DNA from: Clostridium_AQ sp900552125
GTDB lineage: Bacteria; Bacillota_I; Bacilli_A; Erysipelotrichales; Erysipelotrichaceae
Assembly: GCA_037892765.1 (NCBI GenBank)
Contig: JBBKBW010000002.1
Strand: one strand, 5' to 3'
DNA: 64,000 nt
The translations under genes and the position numbers were made by a program. Position 1 is the stretch's first letter. Each line of letters opens with the position of its first letter. Under the pieces are notes generated by a model. That model searched no databases. It was not told the DNA's origin and saw only the letters and a program-made list of their open reading frames with translations. Shown one piece after another: positions 58,647 to 64,000 of the stretch.

Positions 58647-59930
58647 ATGCCAGGATATGTAGTAGTTGGAACCCAATGGGGAGATGAGGGAAAAGGTAAA
58701 GTTGTAGATTATTTAGGATCTAAGATGGATGCGGTAGTACGTTTCCAGGGAGGAAATAACGCAGGACATACAGTTGTTGTACAAGATGAAAAAGTAATCT
58801 TACATTTATTGCCAAGTGGAGTGTTACAAAATGCAACTTGTATAATTGGTCCAGGTGTTGTTGTGGATCCGTTTGTATTTTTAGAAGAAATAAAACAATT
58901 AGAAGATCGTGGAATGAATACAGATCACGTGAAAATTAGTGATTGTTCCCACATCATCATGCCATACCATGTACGACTTGATGAATTGATCGAAGCTAGT
59001 CTGAAAGATAATAAGATTGGTACAACAAAAAGAGGTATTGGACCTTGTTATGCAGATAAGTATTCTCGTTTAGGACTTCGTATAGGTGATTTAATTGATT
59101 TTGAAACCTTTAAAGTAAAATTGAAAAATGCCGTAGATATGAAAAATATAACATTTCATAAAGTATATGATGATGAAGGTTTTGATTATGAAGAATTAGT
59201 AACTAAGTTTGCTGAAGTTAGAGAAAAACTGCTTCCACGTATCATTAATGCTCAAATGATCGTAAATAAAATGTTGGATGAAAATAAACAAGTATTATTT
59301 GAAGGTGCACAAGCAGCTATGCTTGATATTAACTATGGGAACTATCCATATGTAACAAGTTCATCTCCAACATCTGCAGGAGTATGTACTGGTGCAGGTG
59401 TGTCACCTAAAAAATTAGATGTAATCATCGGTATTGCGAAAGCATATTCAACTAGAGTAGGGGAAGGACCTTTTGTTACTGAACTATTTGATGATATGGG
59501 AGAATGGCTACGTAGTAAAGGACATGAGTTTGGTGCAACTACAGGAAGACCAAGACGTTGTGGGTGGTTAGATGTTAATGTAGTTCGCCATGCTGCTATG
59601 ATCAATGGTTTAACTGATTTAGTTATTACAAAATTAGATATTTTAAGTGGTTTAGATAAAATTAAGATGTGTGTTGCTTACGATATTGATGGTGTTCGTT
59701 ATGATTACATTCCAAGTAATATTGAAGATTTATATAAAGCTAAACCAATATATGAAGAGTTTGATGGATGGAAAGAAGATATCTCCTCAGTTAAAAATTA
59801 TGATGAACTTCCTGAAAACTGTAAAATTTATCTGCGTCGTATAGAGGAATTATGTAATACTCGTATTTCTATGATTTCTGTAGGACCAGAAAGAAACTGT
59901 AATATTTATGTTCATGAAATGATGAAATAA
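58647..59930 (+). CDS. purA: adenylosuccinate synthetase
   Basis: 427 residues. P-loop variant GTQWGDEGKGKVVDYL (catalytic Asp), RFQGGNNAGHTVVV (His), IMP-binding GTTKRGIGPCYADKYSR and the C-terminal ATTGRPRRCGWLD and KLDILSGLD (guanine binding). It converts IMP plus aspartate and GTP to adenylosuccinate; PurB, encoded convergently next, completes AMP synthesis. AAGGAGG precedes the ATG. Confidence 0.97.
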   Translation: MPGYVVVGTQWGDEGKGKVVDYLGSKMDAVVRFQGGNNAGHTVVVQDEKVILHLLPSGVLQNATCIIGPGVVVDPFVFLEEIKQLEDRGMNTDHVKISDCSHIIMPYHVRLDELIEASLKDNKIGTTKRGIGPCYADKYSRLGLRIGDLIDFETFKVKLKNAVDMKNITFHKVYDDEGFDYEELVTKFAEVREKLLPRIINAQMIVNKMLDENKQVLFEGAQAAMLDINYGNYPYVTSSSPTSAGVCTGAGVSPKKLDVIIGIAKAYSTRVGEGPFVTELFDDMGEWLRSKGHEFGATTGRPRRCGWLDVNVVRHAAMINGLTDLVITKLDILSGLDKIKMCVAYDIDGVRYDYIPSNIEDLYKAKPIYEEFDGWKEDISSVKNYDELPENCKIYLRRIEELCNTRISMISVGPERNCNIYVHEMMK

Positions 59931-59937
59931 AGATATG

Positions 59938-59966
59938 AAGCATATGTTTAATTGCATATGCTTTTT
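59938..59966 (+). terminator. intrinsic terminator of purA
   Basis: AAGCATATG / CATATGCTT 9-bp stem, 8-nt loop, then T run. Confidence 0.75.
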
Positions 59967-59996
59967 CATATTTATAAATCTATTATTATGAAGCAT

Positions 59997-60028
59997 AAAA
60001 AAAGCGATAGCCCAACAAAGCTATCACT
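59997..60028 (-). terminator. intrinsic terminator of purC-purB
   Basis: On the - strand, GTGATAGC / GCTATCGC stem (one U-G), 8-nt loop, then a run of seven T. Confidence 0.75.
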
Positions 60029-60038
60029 TTTATATGTA

Positions 60039-61469
60039 TTATACATTTATATCTGCGTGTAGTCCTAGAGAATCTTTTTCAGTTTCTAATATCGGATCGA
60101 TATGTTCCTTAAAGAATTCAACAGTTTGACTTGGAGCACGTCCTACGAAGTTTTTAGGGGACATGATTGATTGTAATTCTTCCATATTCATAGGGAACAT
60201 ATCATCATTAGCAATACGTTCTAACAAGTCATTGTCTTTTCCTTCTTCTTTTACTACTTTACCTGCAGCCATTGAATGAACACGAATATGTTCATGTAAT
60301 TCCTGACGATCTCCACCAGCTTTTACAGCATCCATAAGAATCATTTCAGTCGCCATGAATGGAAGTTCTTTCATTAAATGAGATTCAATTACTTTAGGGT
60401 AAACTACTAATCCATCAGTAATATTTAAATATAAATCTAAGATACCATCTATAGCTAAGAAAGCTTCTGGAATGCTGATTCTTTTATTTGCGGAATCATC
60501 TAGTGTTCTTTCAAACCATTGTGTAGCAGCTGTAATTGCAGGATTTAAAGAATCTACAATAACATAATTTGCTAGGGAAGCCATACGTTCACTACGCATT
60601 GGGTTTCTCTTATATGCCATAGCACTTGAACCAATTTGCCCTTTTTCAAAAGGTTCTTCCACTTCTTTTAAATTTTGAAGCAAACGAATATCGTTAGAAA
60701 ATTTATGTGCACTTTGTGCAATAGAACTTAATACGTTTAGAATACGAGAATCTACTTTACGTGAATATGTTTGAGTGCTAACTGGATAAGATTTTTCATA
60801 TCCCATTTTATTAGCAACTAACTGATCAAGCTGTTTTACTTTTTCTTCATCATTGTCAAATAATTCCATAAAGCTAGCTTGTGTACCAGTAGTACCTTTA
60901 CAGCCACGTAATTTTTTGTTTTCTAATAAATAACAAACATCTTCGTAATCCATTAACAAATCCTGTGCCCAGATTGCAGCACGCTTACCTAAAGTAGTAG
61001 GCTGTGCAGGCTGAAAATGGGTAAATGCTAGAACAGGTAAATCTTTATACTCTAACGCGAATTTTTCAAGTTCTGCTAGAACATTTACGATTTTCTTTTT
61101 CACTAATTCTAGTGCTTCGTACATTACTATTAAATCAGTGTTATCTCCTACAAAGCAAGAAGTAGCTCCCAGGTGAATGATTCCTTTTGCGTTTGGACAC
61201 TGCTGACCATAAGCATATACATGACTCATAACATCATGTCGTACAATTTTTTCTCTTTCTTTTGCGACATCATAATTGATATCTTCAGCATGTGCCTTTA
61301 ATTCATCAATTTGTTCCTGTGTAATATCTAATCCCAATTCTTTTTCACTTTCCGCAAGAGCAATCCATAATTTTCTCCATGTTTTAAATTTTTTATCATT
61401 AGAGAAAATACTTTGCATTTCTTTGCTGGCATAGCGCTGTCCTAGTGGACTTACATATCTATCGTTCAT
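60039..61469 (-). CDS. purB: adenylosuccinate lyase
   Basis: 476 residues, fumarase/aspartase superfamily. Signature loop GSSAMAYKRNPMRSERM (catalytic Ser), catalytic His in HLGATSCFVGDNTD, substrate contacts AFTHFQPAQPTTLGKR and GTTGTQASF. Its length and sequence style match the longer ADSL-type lyases. It acts twice in purine synthesis, producing AICAR and AMP plus fumarate. It is 27 nt downstream of purC in the same operon. Confidence 0.96.
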   Translation of the reverse strand: MNDRYVSPLGQRYASKEMQSIFSNDKKFKTWRKLWIALAESEKELGLDITQEQIDELKAHAEDINYDVAKEREKIVRHDVMSHVYAYGQQCPNAKGIIHLGATSCFVGDNTDLIVMYEALELVKKKIVNVLAELEKFALEYKDLPVLAFTHFQPAQPTTLGKRAAIWAQDLLMDYEDVCYLLENKKLRGCKGTTGTQASFMELFDNDEEKVKQLDQLVANKMGYEKSYPVSTQTYSRKVDSRILNVLSSIAQSAHKFSNDIRLLQNLKEVEEPFEKGQIGSSAMAYKRNPMRSERMASLANYVIVDSLNPAITAATQWFERTLDDSANKRISIPEAFLAIDGILDLYLNITDGLVVYPKVIESHLMKELPFMATEMILMDAVKAGGDRQELHEHIRVHSMAAGKVVKEEGKDNDLLERIANDDMFPMNMEELQSIMSPKNFVGRAPSQTVEFFKEHIDPILETEKDSLGLHADINV

Positions 61470-61496
61470 CTGAAAACATCCTTTCTTCTTACTATT

Positions 61497-62201
61497 TTAG
61501 ATTCCAAGACGATGATATACTTCCTGGTATGCATCTTCTACATTACCAAGATCTCTTCTAAAACGATCTTTATCTAAATGATCATGTGTATGAATATCCC
61601 AGAAACGGCAAGTATCTGGAGAGATTTCATCAGCTAATACAATTCCTCCCTGGAAACGACCGAATTCAAGTTTAAAGTCAATTAATTCAATATCTACATC
61701 TGCGAAAATTTTCTTTAATTCTTCATTTACCGCAAATGCCATTTTTGTAATTGTGTCAATTTCTTCTTTTGTAGAAATACCTACAGCTAAAGCCATATAA
61801 TCATTGATCATAGGATCTCCTAAATCATCATTTTTATAGCTGAATTCAAGAATAGGGCATTTTAATTCCATACCTTCTTCTAGTCCCATACGTTTCGCAA
61901 AACTTCCTGCAACCTTATTACGAATGATAACTTCTAGAGGTACAATTTCAACTTTTTTTACTAATGTTCTACGATCATCTAGTTCCTCTACAAAATGTGT
62001 AGGAATTCCTTTTTCTTCCAGCTTTTTAAACAAGAAGTTTGTCATCTTATTATTGACAACACCTTTTCCTACGATTGTTCCCTTTTTTAAACCATTAAAT
62101 GCCGTTGCATCGTCTTTATAGTCAACGATTACAAGATTTGGATCATCTGTCGCAAATACCTTTTTTGCTTTTCCTTCATACAGCATTTCTAACTCTTTCA
62201 T
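61497..62201 (-). CDS. purC: phosphoribosylaminoimidazole-succinocarboxamide synthase
   Basis: 234 residues, normal PurC length. LYEGKAKKVFATDDP (nucleotide loop), YKDDATAFNG, KMTNFLFKKLEEKGIPTHF, RNKVAGSFAKR, and LIDFKLEFGRF and ADEISPDTCRFWD near the C-terminus. It joins aspartate to CAIR in purine synthesis; its product is a PurB substrate, which explains the pairing. ATG 62201 has GGAGG 9 nt upstream; the longer frame to 62228 runs through that site. No other pur genes are adjacent. Confidence 0.95.
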   Translation of the reverse strand: MKELEMLYEGKAKKVFATDDPNLVIVDYKDDATAFNGLKKGTIVGKGVVNNKMTNFLFKKLEEKGIPTHFVEELDDRRTLVKKVEIVPLEVIIRNKVAGSFAKRMGLEEGMELKCPILEFSYKNDDLGDPMINDYMALAVGISTKEEIDTITKMAFAVNEELKKIFADVDIELIDFKLEFGRFQGGIVLADEISPDTCRFWDIHTHDHLDKDRFRRDLGNVEDAYQEVYHRLGI

Positions 62202-62277
62202 TTTGTTCTTTCCTCCTGTTAGTAACAATTACTCTTAAATAAGAAATTATTATATTAGCTAAATTTCTTACCTTATA

Positions 62278-62306
62278 ATTATAGGGCAGGGTATGTTGCA
62301 AGTCAA
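62278..62306 (-). promoter_or_regulatory. sigma-A promoter of purC-purB
   Basis: On the - strand, TTGACT (62306-62301), 17-nt spacer, TATAAT (62283-62278). A 9-bp inverted repeat TAAGAAATT (62240-62248) / AATTTCTTA (62262-62270) lies in the leader. No purine riboswitch or PurR box is recognised. Confidence 0.65.
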
Positions 62307-62370
62307 GAATGTGAGAAATATTTGAAAGGAATTTTCAAATGAAAAACTTCAATTCAATTGTATTTTCCTG

Positions 62371-62376
62371 TATAAT
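62371..62376 (+). promoter_or_regulatory. -10 element of murT-gatD
   Basis: Perfect TATAAT at 62371-62376; upstream TTCAAT at 62348-62353 with a 17-nt spacer is a weak -35. Confidence 0.45.
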
Positions 62377-62426
62377 ATAGAGGTGTTTGTAAAGAACTAT
62401 ACATAGATACCATAGGAGGCTTTTAT

Positions 62427-63761
62427 ATGACAACACTAGCTATATTTATAACTAAGCTGGCAGGCAGATTGTTACAGCTGGTACATCGAGGCGGTTCTCT
62501 TCCTGGACAGATTGGTTTAAAAATATGTCCTAATATACTACAAAAACTACATATTGATTGTCCATTAATTTTAGTAACTGGAACAAATGGTAAAACATCA
62601 ACTAGTAATATGATAGCGGCAATGTTGGAAGAAAGTGGAAAATTTGTTATAAATAATAAAAAAGGAGATAATTTAAAAGAAGGAATAACAACTGCATTAT
62701 TAATGCATACATCAATTTTCAAAAAAGTAAAAGCGGATGCAATTGTGCTTGAAGTTGATGAATTAACAATTCCTTTTATCATGAAAAATCTAAAACCTGA
62801 TTCACTTGTTGTGACAAATTTCTTTCGTGATCAGCTAGATAGAGCTAGAGAAATGGAACAGCTAATTGTAAAGGTGGAAACAGCTATTCAAGATTTTGAT
62901 GGTACTCTTGTTTTAAATGGCAATGACCCAAATGTTATGCGTTTACAGGATGCTGCTAAAAAAGCTTCTGTAATTAGTTTTGGAATGAATCGATGTGAAA
63001 CTAGCATGGAACAGACACAAGAAGCAAGTGAAGGAAAATTCTGTCCTAGATGTGGAAAGCGTCTTTCTTATCATTTTTATCAATATTCTCATATTGGTGA
63101 TTTTTATTGTGATTCTTGTGGTTTTAAAACACCGGTATTAGATGTTGTAGGTACTGTATCAAGTATTGCTAAACGTTCCTTTACATATAATGATAAAGAA
63201 TATCATGCACCACAAGGCGGTTTATATACGATGTATAACTGCATGGCAGTCTTAGCAATCACAAAACAGTTTTCAATTGATCCAAGGTATGCAGAAAAAG
63301 CATTCTTAACTATTAAAGTACCTGATGGAAGAAATGAAACATTTGCATATCATAATCATAAATGTATTTTAAACTTAGTTAAGAATCCAACAGGTGCTAA
63401 TGAAGTAATGAAAGTAATTGAAGAAGACCACAGTGATAAAACTATATTAATTGTGTTAAATGATCATGCTCAAGATGGTACTGACGTATCTTGGATTTAT
63501 GATACTTTCTTTGAAAAATTAATGATGGATTCCACACAGCATATTATTGTATCCGGTACTCGCTGTTATGATATGGCACTACGCTTAAAATATGGCGGCT
63601 ATAAAGAAGAAATTGAAGTACAGGAAGATTTAAAAGATGCAGTAGCTTCTTTACTGAAATCAAATTGTACAATGTATGCAATTGCGACGTATACTGCGCT
63701 GCAGCCAACAAGAAACCTATTATTAAATCAAGGAGTAGAATCCTGGAAAGGGGAAGCTTAA
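62427..63761 (+). CDS. murT: lipid II isoglutaminyl synthase, MurT subunit
   Basis: 444 residues, Mur-ligase family. ATP motif VTGTNGKTSTSNM, central domain VVTNFFRDQLDR, and a four-cysteine zinc ribbon CPRCGKRL...CDSCGF (residues about 206-232) typical of MurT; the C-terminal DUF1727 part contains LNDHAQDGTDVSWIYD. With GatD it amidates the D-glutamate of lipid II to isoglutamine, a step in cross-linking of Gram-positive peptidoglycan. AGGAGG precedes the ATG. gatD follows after one base. Confidence 0.94.
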   Translation: MTTLAIFITKLAGRLLQLVHRGGSLPGQIGLKICPNILQKLHIDCPLILVTGTNGKTSTSNMIAAMLEESGKFVINNKKGDNLKEGITTALLMHTSIFKKVKADAIVLEVDELTIPFIMKNLKPDSLVVTNFFRDQLDRAREMEQLIVKVETAIQDFDGTLVLNGNDPNVMRLQDAAKKASVISFGMNRCETSMEQTQEASEGKFCPRCGKRLSYHFYQYSHIGDFYCDSCGFKTPVLDVVGTVSSIAKRSFTYNDKEYHAPQGGLYTMYNCMAVLAITKQFSIDPRYAEKAFLTIKVPDGRNETFAYHNHKCILNLVKNPTGANEVMKVIEEDHSDKTILIVLNDHAQDGTDVSWIYDTFFEKLMMDSTQHIIVSGTRCYDMALRLKYGGYKEEIEVQEDLKDAVASLLKSNCTMYAIATYTALQPTRNLLLNQGVESWKGEA

Positions 63762-63762
63762 T

Positions 63763-64000
63763 ATGGATTTAAAAGTATGCTGGATGTATCATGATATTAT
63801 GGATCTTTATGGAGATAAAGGTAATATGATGGTATTAAAAAAACGTTGTGAGGATCGTAATGTAGCAGTTACGATAGATACCTTATCGATTGGTGATCAG
63901 GCTGATCTAACAGAATACGATTTATTATTTCTAGGTGGCGGCGCTGATAAGGAACAGATGATGCTTATCCAGGATTTACTTTCTAGAAGAGATAATATCA
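63763..64000 (+). CDS. gatD: lipid II isoglutaminyl synthase, GatD glutamine amidotransferase subunit (partial, runs off the window)
   Basis: The frame is open from ATG 63763 to the window end, 79 codons. It starts MDLKVCWMYHDIMDLYGDKG and has NMMVLKKRCEDR and DLLFLGGGADKEQM, the GatD N-terminal pattern (LYGDxGN, GGGxDxEQ). The catalytic Cys and His lie beyond the edge. The family supplies ammonia from glutamine to MurT. AAAGGGG at the end of murT is the ribosome binding site. Confidence 0.9.
   Translation, partial: MDLKVCWMYHDIMDLYGDKGNMMVLKKRCEDRNVAVTIDTLSIGDQADLTEYDLLFLGGGADKEQMMLIQDLLSRRDNI

Noticed and set aside
62202..62426. Purine riboswitch or PurR box upstream of purC
   Set aside because: The conserved purine riboswitch core and CGAAC-type PurR boxes were looked for on the - strand and not found; only a sigma-A promoter and a simple A/T repeat are present.
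62423..62782. 119-codon antisense frame at the start of murT
   Set aside because: Antisense to the P-loop region of MurT and without a start signal.
1..64000. CRISPR arrays, tRNA/rRNA genes, insertion sequences, prophage
   Set aside because: No spaced direct repeats, tRNA cloverleaf sequences, rRNA signature or transposase-like protein was found; the only recombinase is XerD in a housekeeping setting.

Overview
The window reads as a chromosomal segment of a low-GC, endospore-forming Firmicute. The signs are T-box leaders, intrinsic terminators with A/T-rich stems, AGGAGG-type ribosome binding sites, Spo0A, SpoIVB, SpoIIM and SpoIIIAH-like proteins, a MurT/GatD pair and TtcA. Protein style and gene set suggest a gut anaerobe of the Erysipelotrichales/Erysipelotrichia type; this is inferred without a database search. 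I see no rRNA, tRNA, CRISPR, prophage or IS element. Nearly all the sequence is coding, mostly on the + strand.

Layout: (1) 1-9.3 kb holds housekeeping and hypothetical genes (HAD phosphatase, DedA-type membrane protein, class I amidotransferase, radical SAM protein, YgjP-type metallopeptidase, DegV, Nudix, M42 peptidase, Nif3-like), then a tandem pair of lipoprotein genes whose second copy carries a 1-nt frameshift beside its start codon. (2) 9.3-11.8 kb is an aromatic biosynthesis operon (aroF, fused aroE-aroK) on the - strand. It is preceded by a 13-codon leader peptide rich in Tyr/Phe codons, a strong hairpin and a terminator: an apparent transcription attenuator. (3) 11.9-20.7 kb is a shikimate/quinate uptake and utilisation island: a divergent LysR regulator with a well-placed operator, an old-yellow-enzyme/[4Fe-4S] reductase, a YdiB-like dehydrogenase, a YdiN-like MFS carrier, a TRAP transporter (its small subunit is frameshifted) and a type I dehydroquinase. 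(4) 20.7-23.0 kb encodes an NfnAB-type electron-bifurcating transhydrogenase. (5) 23-30.7 kb has a candidate structured RNA, leuS and hisS-aspS (each under its own T-box), and a YebC protein. (6) 30.7-38.1 kb has a 1592-residue DUF4132-type protein with a small coupled partner, a minimal Ku plus ATP-dependent DNA ligase pair, and a second candidate structured RNA (6S-like in layout).

(7) 38.1-42.9 kb has an HD-domain protein, TtcA, TruB, RibF and a RelA/SpoT-domain protein with a long C-terminal extension. (8) 43-54 kb preserves the Bacillus-like order spoIIIAH - yqhY - nusB - xseA - xseB - ispA - dxs - tlyA - recN - spoIVB - spo0A. Relative to that order, accBC, folD and argR are absent, and a 5'-nucleotidase gene sits before nusB. 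(9) 54-58.5 kb has dinB, spoIIM, a TrmN6-like methyltransferase, xerD and apbC/mrp. (10) 58.6-64 kb has purA facing purC-purB, then murT-gatD, with gatD cut by the window edge.

How the parts may work together: the biosynthetic shikimate genes (aroF, aroEK) and the catabolic set (ydiB, aroD, reductase, transporters) lie back to back, each apparently with its own control (attenuation by aromatic amino acid supply; LysR induction). The best candidate for an undescribed system is the catabolic island, which could import shikimate or quinate, oxidise it to an enone and reduce the ring double bond as an electron sink. The other strong candidates are the Tyr/Phe leader attenuator and the two unassigned structured RNAs.
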